A stretch of DNA of 42,952 bases from Dyella_A sp049445995 (GTDB lineage: Bacteria; Pseudomonadota; Gammaproteobacteria; Xanthomonadales; Rhodanobacteraceae), in NCBI RefSeq assembly GCF_049445995.1, contig NZ_JBMSDZ010000023.1:1-42952 (forward strand), written 5' to 3'. Shown piece after piece: positions 25,750 through 35,455 of the stretch. A model generated the notes under the pieces. That model had not been told where the DNA came from, searched no databases, and saw only the letters and a program-made list of their open reading frames with translations. The translations under genes and the position numbers were made by a program. Numbering within the stretch: position 1 is the stretch's first letter; every line of letters starts with the position of its first letter.

Positions 25750-26591
25750 ACCTCGCCACACGCTTCATCGCCTTGGGGGTCACCCTCGCGGCAATCGCAT
25801 TTCATCCGCTGCACGCCCAGGTCGCACTGGCGCCGCAGATGGCGGACTTCTCGCTGGATGGCCCGGGCAAGACCCACTCTTTCCGCCTGAGCAACGAGGC
25901 CAAGCTGCCGATGCATGTGGTGGTGACCGTCAGCAACTGGACCATGGACGCCAACGGCAAGGTCGACATCGCCGCCACCACCGAGCAGTCTCTCGACAGC
26001 TGGGTGCAGATCAACCCAACCCGCTTTACCGTGCTGCCCGGACAGTCGCAGGTGGTGCGTTATGCCATCCGGCCGGCGGTCCCGCTGGTTTCCGGCGAGC
26101 ATCGCGCGATGATTTTCTTCACGGAGGACCCCGACGCCGCGGCGAAAGCAAAACCAGCCACCTTGCGCGTCTACTTCCGCATCGGCGCGGCCATCTATGC
26201 GCATGTGGGGCCGGTTCACCGCAATGGCGACCTTGTCGCACTGGGCACAGACGCTCAGGCCGCGGTGTTCACTTTGCGCAACACCGGCAATGCCACCTCG
26301 CGGATGGTCGGCCAGTACGCATTATGGCGCACCGATGCCTATCCGACGCACGACGCCGTCGCTTCCGCGCAACTGGATACGTCTTACCGCCCGCCAAAAG
26401 GCCTGCTCCGCTTTGGCAAGCTGCCGCAGGATGCGGTACTGCCCGGTGCCATCCGGCACTCCACACTCTCCTTTGGCAAGGCCTCGCTCAGTCCAGGACA
26501 CTACGTGCTGGCGGTGGAAGGGACATTCGGCGACAGCGCGTTCAACCGCGTCGTGCGCTTCGACGTGCCCGCCAAGAAGGATGAACCGTAG
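25746..26591 (+). CDS. periplasmic fimbrial chaperone
   Basis: The 281-residue product has a signal peptide (ATRFIALGVTLAAIAFHPLHA) and a PapD-like two-domain layout. Strand patterns include THSFRLSNEAKLPMHVVVTV, and WVQINPTRFTVLPGQSQVVRYAIRP resembles the chaperone block before the subunit-binding strand. SGEHRAMIFFTED corresponds to the classical GEYRxxl region. It would cap subunits and deliver them to the usher. It overlaps the preceding gene by 4 bases (ATGA). Confidence 0.8.
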
Positions 26592-26797
26592 CGTGGGGCT
26601 CGTGGCCGGTTGCACTCATCGGTCCGCGGTGTTGGCTGCTCGATTGGCAGCGCGCACTACGCCGCCCGCCCCCCCGATGCAGCGGTCGCGCGCCGCCGAT
26701 ACTCCTCCTCTGCGCTGACAGAGACCCACGCGTGCGCATGCAGGCTGGTTCATCCCACCGGTTGCATGACCGTCCACGTCATGGCGATGGGTTTGCC

Positions 26798-29278
26798 ATG
26801 GCATGGATTATTTGGCTGGCTGGCCTGTTCATCCTGCTGCCGGCTCGAGCGGTTGCTTCCGATCCGACCGCGCCACTACTAGCTGGGCTATTCGTCAACG
26901 GCCGCGACAGTGGCACAACCGTGAATCTCCTGCGCGAGCCGGATGGCCACTACACCGTCGATATCGACCAGTTCGCCGCGGCAATCCAGACCCGGGTGCA
27001 ACGCAGGAGGGAGGATCTGCAGCTACCCACGCCTCTCGGCGTGGCTTCGCTGCAGAACTCATGGCTCATACGTCATGGCAAATCGACCTACGTGGCCGTG
27101 GATCGACTGGCTCAGGTGTTGGCCGGCAAGATCGACTTCGACCCCGGCGAGTTCGCCCTCAACGTAAAGCTCGCTTGGACTCCAGGCGCGCCGCAGACCG
27201 ATGGCATGACGGGCATCTACCCAAGCGGCACGCATGTACCGGATATTCGGGCGCCATCGGCCAGCCTCTCGACCATTCACAGTGAGATCTACCTGACCCG
27301 TCAGGCCGGCAGTCAAAGTCTGGCCACGTTAACCGACCTGCAGGGCGCGCTGGGTCCAGGTTCATGGCGCACACGCATCCTGACCTCGCCCGGTGGACAG
27401 CAGTCCATGCGCAGCTACGGCTGGACCCTGGACCGTGGCAGGAGTCGGCTATACCTGGGTCACAGCGAAGTTGCACTTGATCCGCTGCTGCCCATCGCAA
27501 ATCTCACTGGCGTGCAGGCGGCATGGAGCAGTCGGCCCGACATCAGCTACGGCGACAATCTGCAGAACAACCAGATCGTCGCGACTCAGACGCTGGGCGG
27601 ACAGACCCTCAGTGGCCGCGGCCCCCCCGGCGGCATCGCCGAACTGCGGATGGATGGCCGGGTGTTGTCCCGCACATCGATCCAACTCGATGGCCACTGG
27701 GAATTCCGCGACGTCAACGTGCGCGGCACACAGTTTACCGAGGTGGCGCTGTACGAGCGCTTCGGGGACGGCACGCCAACCCGGGTACTTCCGGTCAGCG
27801 CGGCCTATAGTCCGCGCTCGCTGCCTGCACACATGTTGGTGGCCTACGCCGGCGCTGGAGCCAATGGCAATCCACTGGACCGGGCGATAGGAATCCACGG
27901 CGCCGGCGGATTCTCTCAGCTGCGGTGGGGAATTACCGACCATCTCACTGTCGAGGCGGCCACACAGCGGGCCGACGGTCGCAATTACGGCGTGGCCAAC
28001 GCCATCGTGGCAGGGGGTGCGCTGGGCACCTGGGGGTTCGGCGTGGCGCGAAGTGGCAACGCCAACGGCTGGGACGTACAGGGTTCTGGCCAACATGCCG
28101 GGTGGTACTGGAATGTTTTTGCACGTCAATACGCTGCCGGCTACTTCACTGACCAGATCGGCATCCAGAGTGACCGCTACGGCGAACTTGGCGCACAACT
28201 CACGCCGAAGCTCGATGTTTCGCTCGTGGGGCGGGACGCCACCGACCCTTACCTCGCTGCGCACTACCGTTTCGTAAGACCTGCGGTGAGCTGGCGACCC
28301 ACCGATCAACTAAACTTCAGCGCTCGCCCGGACTACAATGGCGCTTATACGTATACCGCTTATTGGGCGGCCTCGACGCAAACCCGCTTCAATCTCAGCC
28401 GCTACGCGGGCGTCAGCCAGCTGGAGCTGACCCACGCCATGCAACACGGAATGCAGCTCGATGTGGCTGCTACCCGCGATCCCAGGCTGGGCACCCGCTA
28501 CTCTCAGACACTCAGTGGGCTATGGCGAAATAGCCATCCGGTGTCATGGTCGGTCGGGTTGCTGGAAGGAAGCGGCCGTATTGGTTACCTGCTCGACGGT
28601 GCAATGGAGACGATTCCCGGGCTATCGGTGCACGCGCAGCTCTACAACGATCCGGTCTTCCGCTCATTCGGCGGTGGCCCGACTTTCCAGCTTTCCATCG
28701 TGGCGGACTTCGCGGTGACTCCCTCTGGATTGGCGCGCGGCAGTTACTCGCCGCTTTACATGCGTCAAGGAGCCGTATCCGGGCGGCTCGACGGCGAACT
28801 TCCTGCGAATGTCCACCGCTCGGATCTAGCCGGTGTGACCGTGCTGGTGGATGGCGCACCGCACGGCACGGTGGACAGCGGCGGCCGCTATCTTGTCAGT
28901 GGCCTTGCCCCGGGGGTGTATCAATTAAAGCTGGACAGTGAATTTTTGCCGATCGACCTGCAACCGCCCGAGCACCAACCGTGGGTGGAAGTCCGTGCCG
29001 GCGCCACCACTCGTGCAGACTTTGTGCTGCAGCTTCGACTCGGATTTGCCGGCCGCATCACGCGGCATGACGGGCGTCCCGCCGCCGGTGTCGAGGTGTT
29101 GGTGATGAATGCCAAAGGCGAGATCGCGGGCCGCGCAGTGACCAATCCGCGGGGCTACTATCGAATCGACGAATTGCCGCCGGACGAATACACCGTAAGA
29201 ACTGGGTCAGTCATACATTCGGTCACGTTGAAGCGCAGCTTTATGTACGGTCAAGATCTGACGCTGCCGCCGGACTGA
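26798..29278 (+). CDS. fimbrial outer-membrane usher with Cna-B-like C-terminus
   Basis: The usher is the outer-membrane pore that assembles the pilus. From the ATG at 26798 it has 826 residues and a signal peptide (MAWIIWLAGLFILLPARAVA); an ATG at 26732 is also in frame. The barrel region contains a plug-like GRGPPGGIAELRMDGRVLSR and WEFRDVNVRGTQFTEVALYERFGDG. The tail holds two carboxypeptidase-regulatory/Cna-B-like beta domains, VTVLVDGAPHGTVDSGGRYL and AGVEVLVMNAKGEIAGRAV, each followed by a G-x-Y-x-[IV]-x-x-L-[AP]-P-x-x-Y motif. It is more like alternative ushers than FimD/PapC. It starts 206 bp after the chaperone gene. Confidence 0.8.
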   Translation: MAWIIWLAGLFILLPARAVASDPTAPLLAGLFVNGRDSGTTVNLLREPDGHYTVDIDQFAAAIQTRVQRRREDLQLPTPLGVASLQNSWLIRHGKSTYVAVDRLAQVLAGKIDFDPGEFALNVKLAWTPGAPQTDGMTGIYPSGTHVPDIRAPSASLSTIHSEIYLTRQAGSQSLATLTDLQGALGPGSWRTRILTSPGGQQSMRSYGWTLDRGRSRLYLGHSEVALDPLLPIANLTGVQAAWSSRPDISYGDNLQNNQIVATQTLGGQTLSGRGPPGGIAELRMDGRVLSRTSIQLDGHWEFRDVNVRGTQFTEVALYERFGDGTPTRVLPVSAAYSPRSLPAHMLVAYAGAGANGNPLDRAIGIHGAGGFSQLRWGITDHLTVEAATQRADGRNYGVANAIVAGGALGTWGFGVARSGNANGWDVQGSGQHAGWYWNVFARQYAAGYFTDQIGIQSDRYGELGAQLTPKLDVSLVGRDATDPYLAAHYRFVRPAVSWRPTDQLNFSARPDYNGAYTYTAYWAASTQTRFNLSRYAGVSQLELTHAMQHGMQLDVAATRDPRLGTRYSQTLSGLWRNSHPVSWSVGLLEGSGRIGYLLDGAMETIPGLSVHAQLYNDPVFRSFGGGPTFQLSIVADFAVTPSGLARGSYSPLYMRQGAVSGRLDGELPANVHRSDLAGVTVLVDGAPHGTVDSGGRYLVSGLAPGVYQLKLDSEFLPIDLQPPEHQPWVEVRAGATTRADFVLQLRLGFAGRITRHDGRPAAGVEVLVMNAKGEIAGRAVTNPRGYYRIDELPPDEYTVRTGSVIHSVTLKRSFMYGQDLTLPPD

Positions 29279-29321
29279 TCCTGAGATCGACGCACCAGCC
29301 GTGAGGGCTTTTCCTGTCGGG

Positions 29322-29639
29322 TTACACGCACAAGTCCGCCCTAGCCGCCAGATCCTCTGACCCCCGCCTTGCAGTAGCGATGTGGGGACTGCCACCATCC
29401 TGGATGCAGCGCGCTTCGAACGTTGCGACTGGCGTCTGTACCAGGGATCCATGGGCTTCATCAGGCACCGCCAGACCGTGGGCCGCCCGCCATGCGCGTA
29501 CTACCGCGGCGGCACCGGCATCTACACGCACGACAAACCTCGTTCCACTCGTGGCCGCAGGCACGGCCGACGAAAAGCACAACGCGAGGAGTCCGGTACC
29601 AATACAACGAATCAGCAAAGAACCGCGTACAGCGCTCAT
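29322..29639 (-). CDS. small secreted protein candidate
   Basis: This 105-residue frame is convergent with the usher gene. It begins with a plausible signal peptide (LLIRCIGTGLLALCFSSAVPAA) and then FVVRVDAGAAAVVRAWRAAHG. Two cysteines lie in the mature part. No family is recognised and the ribosome site is weak (AGGG). Codon use is less GC-biased than in the neighbours. It could be a real small gene, a decayed fimbrial subunit, or chance. Confidence 0.3.
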   Translation of the reverse strand: MSAVRGSLLIRCIGTGLLALCFSSAVPAATSGTRFVVRVDAGAAAVVRAWRAAHGLAVPDEAHGSLVQTPVATFEARCIQDGGSPHIATARRGSEDLAARADLCV

Positions 29640-29922
29640 GTCGAAACCCTACATCCGCGGGGTTGGCGGGTGTCCGAAGGGGTTTTCGGCCCGCACCGTC
29701 GCGTCTTGATAGGCTCCGCCCGGGCGCCCGTCGTAATTGCGATGCAGATCACACAAAATGTGCGGGTGCAGCATGCGTCGCGGAAACGTGCACCACCGCA
29801 CGTTATTCGCGTCGGCTTCTCGACGGCAATGTGATCAGGGCGTTAACGTATTGTGGACGTCATCGACTACGGCCCGCGGCCGATGCATCCGCACCGCGCC
29901 GCGTACCGGCCCGGGTATCCGC
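29640..29922. other. intergenic region, nothing recognised
   Basis: With the weak gene before it, this belongs to the 640-bp gap between the usher and the ferredoxin reductase. It is less GC-rich than its surroundings. I see no promoter, repeat or RNA gene that I can support. Confidence 0.4.
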
Positions 29923-30669
29923 TCAGCGCGAGGAGATGTACTTCTCGCGGCGGATCTGCGGCACCGGCAGGCCGAATTCCTTCAGCGCGGCGAAGGCGGC
30001 GTCGACCATGTTGGGGTTGCCGCACAGGTAAGCGATGTCGCGGTCGGCCGCGGGGGCCAGCTCGGGCAGGGCGGCCTGCACATGGCCCATGCGGTCGCTC
30101 GGTCGGGGCTCGGTGCGGGCCTCGCGGCTCAGGCAGCTCAGGTAGGTGAAACCCGGATGCGCCTGGGCGAAGGCGGTGAACTCCGCGTCGTAGAGCAGCT
30201 CGGCTTCCTGGCGGGCGCCGTACAGCAGCACCACTTCGCGCTCGCCCGCGGCGAGCAGTTCGGCCAGCTGCGGCAGCATGGCCCGGTACGGCGTGACGCC
30301 GGTGCCGGTGGCCATCAGCAGATAGCGCGGCAGCGCGTCGCCGTCCTGCAGGCAGAAGCGGCCGTAGGGACCGCTGGCCTCCACCGTGCCGCCGTGTTCC
30401 AGGCCTCCCAGCAGCGCCGTGGCGGCGCCGCCTTCCACGTAGCTCACGGCGATCTCGACCTGCTGCACCGGCGAGCGGCCGTCGCCCACCGTGGCCACCG
30501 AATAGCTGCGCTTGGTCGGCGTGCCGTCGGTGTAGGCGAAGTGGATCTGCAGGAACTGGCCCGGCATGAAGGCCAGCGGCTGGCCGTCGACCCGCTCGAA
30601 CACCAGGTGGCGCACGGTGGGCGCCAGCATGCGGCTGTCGACGAGGCGGAGCGGGAAATGATCGGCCAT
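29923..30669 (-). CDS. fpr: ferredoxin/flavodoxin--NADP reductase
   Basis: The 248-residue FAD enzyme passes electrons between NADPH and ferredoxin or flavodoxin. Motifs are the FAD-binding KRSYSVAT, the NADP-binding ATGTGVTPYRAM and LYGAR, CGNPNMVDAAF, and the terminal REKYISSR typical of bacterial Fpr. The ATG at 30669 follows GGAAGC. It is divergent from the YadG-like gene, with 91 bp between. It could also be described as a CDP-6-deoxyglucoseen-reductase-like oxidoreductase, but the C-terminus favours Fpr. Confidence 0.85.
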   Translation of the reverse strand: MADHFPLRLVDSRMLAPTVRHLVFERVDGQPLAFMPGQFLQIHFAYTDGTPTKRSYSVATVGDGRSPVQQVEIAVSYVEGGAATALLGGLEHGGTVEASGPYGRFCLQDGDALPRYLLMATGTGVTPYRAMLPQLAELLAAGEREVVLLYGARQEAELLYDAEFTAFAQAHPGFTYLSCLSREARTEPRPSDRMGHVQAALPELAPAADRDIAYLCGNPNMVDAAFAALKEFGLPVPQIRREKYISSR

Positions 30670-30726
30670 GAGCTTCCGGAAACGGTGCGTGCACCCGGCG
30701 AGCCCGGGCGGCGTGGGTCAGCCACG

Positions 30727-30732
30727 TATAAT
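30727..30732 (+). promoter_or_regulatory. -10 box upstream of yadG
   Basis: A perfect TATAAT lies 29 bases before the yadG ATG at 30761. No good -35 is seen at 16-18 bases upstream, so the promoter may need an activator. Confidence 0.45.
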
Positions 30733-30760
30733 AGGCGGCTTGGTCCTCACGGTGCAGCCC

Positions 30761-31711
<951 letters not shown>

Positions 31712-31721
31712 CCGCCGTTCT

Positions 31722-31867
31722 CCCTCTCCCCTGACGCAGTCGGGGGAGAGGGCCGGGGTGAGGGGGGCCTTCCAGTTTGACCTCCCTCATTTCCGCAAAA
31801 GCAAAAAAAAAGCGAACAGCTTCCCCCTCACCCCAACCCTCTCCCCCGGCGCAGCCGGGGGAGAGGG
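31722..31867. repeat. inverted pair of CCCTCTCCCC-type repeats between yadG and yadH
   Basis: Two inverted copies of a common proteobacterial intergenic repeat lie at 31722-31767 and 31823-31867. Each has a stem of CCCTCTCCCC and GGGGGAGAGGG around GACGCAGTC or GGCGCAGCC, plus a GGGGTGAGGG tail. They could pair with each other over about 45 bases and flank a short A-rich spacer with an A9 run at 31803. Confidence 0.75.
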
Positions 31868-31891
31868 AGCAACAAGCCAAAGGCGAAAAGC

Positions 31892-32671
31892 ATGAGCAAC
31901 ACATCCGCCAACATGGTCGCGCTGTACACCATCGTGCGCCGCGAGATCGCGCGCATCACGCGCATCTGGACGCAGACGCTGATCCCCCCGGCGATCACCA
32001 TGACGCTGTACTTCGTGATCTTCGGCAAGCTGATCGGCAGCCGCATCGGCACCATCGAGGGCGGCTTCAGCTACATGCAGTACATCGTGCCGGGCCTGGT
32101 GATGATGTCGATCATCACCAACAGCTACGGCAACATCTCCAGCTCGTTCTTCGGCGCCAAGTTCAGCCGCGCGGTGGAGGAGATGCTGGTCTCGCCGATG
32201 CCGAACTGGGTGATCCTGCTCGGCTACGTCACCGGCGCCGTGGTGCGCGGGCTGGTGGTCGGCGTGCTGGTGCTGATGATCGCGCTGTTCTTCACCTCGC
32301 TGCACGTGGTGCACCCGCTGCTCACCTTCCTCTCGGTGCTGCTCGGCGCCACGATCTTCTCGCTGGCCGGCTTCGTGAATGCGGTGTACGCCAAGAAGTT
32401 CGACGACATCGCGCTGGTGCCCACCTTCGTGCTCACCCCGCTCACCTACCTGGGCGGCGTGTTCTATTCGATCAACATGCTGGGCGAACCGTGGCAGGCG
32501 ATCTCGCGGATCAACCCGATCCTGTACATGGTCAACGCGTTCCGCTTCGGCGTGCTCGGCGTCAGCGACGTCGGCATCGGCACCGCCTTCGCGGTGATGG
32601 TGCTGTTCGTGGTGGTGCTGTCGGCGGTGGCGCTGCAGCTGCTCAAGCGCGGCGTGGGGCTGCGCTCCTGA
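31892..32671 (+). CDS. yadH: ABC exporter permease YadH
   Basis: The 259-residue ABC-2 permease has six helices and the family block GGFSYMQYIVPGLVMMSIITNSY, then SRAVEEMLVSPMPNWVILLGY and LTPLTYLGGVFYSINMLGEPW. The length matches E. coli YadH (256). The ATG at 31892 follows AAAGGCG. It is translated after yadG and ends 9 bases before a REP element. Confidence 0.92.
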   Translation: MSNTSANMVALYTIVRREIARITRIWTQTLIPPAITMTLYFVIFGKLIGSRIGTIEGGFSYMQYIVPGLVMMSIITNSYGNISSSFFGAKFSRAVEEMLVSPMPNWVILLGYVTGAVVRGLVVGVLVLMIALFFTSLHVVHPLLTFLSVLLGATIFSLAGFVNAVYAKKFDDIALVPTFVLTPLTYLGGVFYSINMLGEPWQAISRINPILYMVNAFRFGVLGVSDVGIGTAFAVMVLFVVVLSAVALQLLKRGVGLRS

Positions 32672-32680
32672 CATGAGCCT

Positions 32681-32754
32681 GTAGGAGCGCACCCTGTGCG
32701 CGAAAAATCTTCCGGGGCCGGATAAAAGCGATCGCGCACAGGGTGCGCTCCTAC
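32681..32754. repeat. 74-bp GTAG/CTAC REP element
   Basis: It begins GTAGGAGCGCACCCTGTGCG and ends with the inverted copy closing GCTCCTAC. The length is identical to the three units at 14208-14445. Both halves here are of the GCGCAC/GTGCGC type. It ends 14 bases before the rluF start codon, so the rluF leader carries this hairpin. Confidence 0.85.
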
Positions 32755-32768
32755 ACGGGTGCTGTGGC

Positions 32769-33488
32769 ATGCGCGTCAACAAATACATCAGCGAAGCCGG
32801 CCTGTGCTCGCGCCGCAAGGCGGACGAGCTGCTGCTCGCCGGGCGGGTGACGATCAACGGTGAAGCCGTCACCACTGGCGCCAAGGCGCTGGAAGGCGAC
32901 GAGGTGCGCGTGGACGGCGAGATCGTCAGGGCGCGCATCCTCGCCGCCACGCCGGCGGCGAAGAAAGCGGTCTATATCGCGCTGAACAAGCCGGTGGGCA
33001 TCACCTGCACCACCGACCAGAGCGTGGACGGCAACATCGTCGACTTCGTCGACCACCCGCAGCGCATCTTCCCGGTCGGCCGGCTGGACAAGGATTCCGA
33101 GGGTCTGATCCTGCTGACCAGCAACGGCGACATCGTCAACGAGATCCTGCGCGCCGAGAACCGCCACGAGAAGGAATACCTGGTGGCGGTGAACAAGGCG
33201 GTCACCGACGAGTTCCTCGCCGGCATGAGCCGCGGCGTGCGCATCCACGGCCAGACGACCCAGCGCTGCCGCGTGCGGCGCATCGCCAGGTTCGGCTTCG
33301 GCATCGTGCTGACCCAGGGCCTGAACCGGCAGATCCGCCTGATGGCCGCCGCGTTCGGCTACCGCGTGACCCAGCTGCGCCGCGTGCGCATCGACAACAT
33401 CAGGCTCGGCCACCTCAAGCCCGGCCAGTGGCGCAAGCTCACCGACGTGGAACTGAAAGGCCTGCTGCCGAACCGCACGCAGTGGTGA
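32769..33488 (+). CDS. rluF: 23S rRNA pseudouridine(2604) synthase
   Basis: The 239-residue enzyme has an N-terminal S4 RNA-binding domain (VNKYISEAGLCSRRKADELL) and a catalytic domain with Asp107 in GRLDKDSEGL. ALNKPVGITCTTD, NIVDFV, NEILRAENRHEKEYLV and GLNRQIRLM closely match E. coli RluF. It lacks the long basic tail of the E. coli protein. The ribosome site is weak and the REP element ends 14 bases before the start. The dbpA gene follows after 40 bases. Confidence 0.9.
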   Translation: MRVNKYISEAGLCSRRKADELLLAGRVTINGEAVTTGAKALEGDEVRVDGEIVRARILAATPAAKKAVYIALNKPVGITCTTDQSVDGNIVDFVDHPQRIFPVGRLDKDSEGLILLTSNGDIVNEILRAENRHEKEYLVAVNKAVTDEFLAGMSRGVRIHGQTTQRCRVRRIARFGFGIVLTQGLNRQIRLMAAAFGYRVTQLRRVRIDNIRLGHLKPGQWRKLTDVELKGLLPNRTQW

Positions 33489-33528
33489 CGCCCGACGGGT
33501 GAAACGCGGCGCCGTGCGATCATGGCGC

Positions 33529-34923
33529 ATGACTTCCTTCGCCTCGCTGCCGCTCAAGCCCGCCCTGCTCGCCAGCCTCGACACCCTCGGCTACGCCACC
33601 ATGACCCCGGTGCAGGCGCAGAGCCTGCCGCCGATGCTGGCCGGGCGCGACGTGATCGCGCAGGCGCAGACCGGCTCGGGCAAGACCGCCGCGTTCGGCC
33701 TCTCGCTGCTGCAGGGCATCGACGCGGACACCATCCGCCTGCAGGCGCTGGTGCTGTGCCCCACCCGCGAGCTGGCCGACCAGGTCAGCAAGGCGATCCG
33801 CAGGCTGGCGGCGAACATTCCCAACGTGAAGCTGCTGACGCTGTGCGGTGGCATGCCGCTGGGGCCGCAGCTGGCCTCGCTGACGCACGATCCGCACATC
33901 GTGGTGGGCACGCCCGGGCGCGTGCAGGAGCATCTCAAGCGCGGCAGCCTGCACGGCGGCGGCATCAAGGTGCTGGTGCTGGACGAAGCCGACCGCATGC
34001 TCGACATGGGTTTTTCCGAGGCGATCGACGACATCGTCGGGCGCATCGCCAAGCACCACCAGACCCTGCTGTTCTCGGCCACCTACCCGGACGAGATCCG
34101 CGCGGTGAGCGCACGCGTGCAGCGCGATCCGGTCGAGGTGACGGTGGCGGCGCCGGTCACCCAGCGGCCCTCGATCGAGCAGCGCTTCCTGCGGGTGGAG
34201 CCGGCGCAGAAGCTGGACGCGCTGGCGCAACTGCTCACTACCGAGCGAAGCGGTCCGGCTGCACGCGCGCAGGCGCTGGTGTTCTGCAACATGCGCAAGG
34301 ACGTCGACGCGGTGGCGCAGGAACTCGACCGCCGCGGCTTCTCCGCGCTGGCCCTGCATGGCGACATGGAGCAGCGCGACCGCGACGAGGTGCTGGTGCG
34401 CTTCGCCAACCGCAGCTGCGCGGTGCTGGTGGCCACCGACGTGGCCGCGCGCGGGCTGGACATCGCCGCGCTTCCGCTGGTGGTGAGCTTCGACATCGCG
34501 CACGACCCGGACACCCACATCCACCGCATCGGCCGCACCGGCCGCGCCGGCGAATCGGGCCTCGCGCTGACCCTGGTCACGCCGCGCGAAGGGCCAAAGG
34601 CGGACAACATCGAGCAGGTGCTGGGCGCGCCGCTGCGGCGCGAAACGCTCAGGGTGCAGCCGCCGCGCGGCAAGACGCTGCAGCTGGCGCCGATGAAGAC
34701 CCTGGTGATCGACGCCGGCCGGCAGGACAAGCTGCGCCCCGGCGACATCCTCGGCGCGCTCACCGGCGACGCCGGCCTGCAGGCGGCCGACATCGGCAAG
34801 ATCGACGTGTTCGCCACCCGCGCCTACGTGGCGATCAGCCGCGAGCTGGCCAACAAGGCGCTGGAGCGGCTGCGCGCCGGACGCATCAAGGGCCGCAATT
34901 TCCGTGTGCGCGCGCTGGGCTGA
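33529..34923 (+). CDS. dbpA: ATP-dependent RNA helicase DbpA
   Basis: This DEAD-box helicase assembles the 50S subunit. The 464-residue protein has a Q motif (YATMTPVQAQSLP), Walker A AQTGSGKT (46-53), PTREL, VLDEADRM, LFSATY and HRIGRTGRAGE. The C-terminal DbpA RNA-binding domain ends NKALERLRAGRIKGRNFRVRALG, which in E. coli recognises hairpin 92 of 23S rRNA. The start at 33529 matches the family N-terminus. It is likely co-transcribed with rluF. Confidence 0.93.
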   Translation: MTSFASLPLKPALLASLDTLGYATMTPVQAQSLPPMLAGRDVIAQAQTGSGKTAAFGLSLLQGIDADTIRLQALVLCPTRELADQVSKAIRRLAANIPNVKLLTLCGGMPLGPQLASLTHDPHIVVGTPGRVQEHLKRGSLHGGGIKVLVLDEADRMLDMGFSEAIDDIVGRIAKHHQTLLFSATYPDEIRAVSARVQRDPVEVTVAAPVTQRPSIEQRFLRVEPAQKLDALAQLLTTERSGPAARAQALVFCNMRKDVDAVAQELDRRGFSALALHGDMEQRDRDEVLVRFANRSCAVLVATDVAARGLDIAALPLVVSFDIAHDPDTHIHRIGRTGRAGESGLALTLVTPREGPKADNIEQVLGAPLRRETLRVQPPRGKTLQLAPMKTLVIDAGRQDKLRPGDILGALTGDAGLQAADIGKIDVFATRAYVAISRELANKALERLRAGRIKGRNFRVRALG

Positions 34924-35016
34924 CGCCGGCGACCGGCCACGCGGCCGCCGACGGCCGCAAGGGACAACGCGGGAGGGAATCCGAATGTGCGCCGCGACCG
35001 GCGCGGCGCGCCAGCA

Positions 35017-35238
35017 TCAGTGGCAGGTGCTGCAGGCCGGCATGGTCATGGCCGCACGTGTCAGCCGCACCACGTCGAGATCGGTCAGTGCCTGCGTCGA
35101 CATGGCGAGCGCCGGATGGACCGGATGGGCCGGGAGCGGGATGGAGTCTTGCGCGGCGACGCGGACGGTTTCGCCAGCCATCGCGCCACTGGCGATCACG
35201 GTCAACACAAACACCGCGGACACGGAACGAATCTTCAT
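35017..35238 (-). CDS. small secreted protein ending in CSTCH
   Basis: The ATG at 35238 follows GAGAGGG and opens a clear signal peptide (VSAVFVLTVIASGAMA) in a 73-residue product. The mature peptide of about 50 residues is Pro/His/Ala-rich (DSIPLPAHPVHPALAM). It ends PACSTCH directly before the stop. CxxCH is the heme c attachment motif, but there is no cytochrome fold, so metal binding or a disulphide is as likely. No family is recognised. Confidence 0.55.
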   Translation of the reverse strand: MKIRSVSAVFVLTVIASGAMAGETVRVAAQDSIPLPAHPVHPALAMSTQALTDLDVVRLTRAAMTMPACSTCH

Positions 35239-35455
35239 GCTGTGCACCCTCTCTGCAGTGAGATGCGCCGGGGTGTCGCCTGCCTCACGGATCGCCCAAG
35301 GCGGACACGATGCCGGTCTCTGTCCTTACCGATTTCTGAGCGTAGCGCCGAAATCCGCGCGCCACCAGTGCGGGGGCGATGCTGCACTGCATGACGATCC
35401 GGCAGCCCGCGCGGCCTTGTCCCGCTCCGCTTCGGGCCGCCCTGCGCAACCTGCA

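Noticed and set aside
35017..35031. Cytochrome c assignment from CSTCH
   Set aside because: A real c-type cytochrome needs a fold and an axial Met or His after the motif; here the protein ends at the motif.
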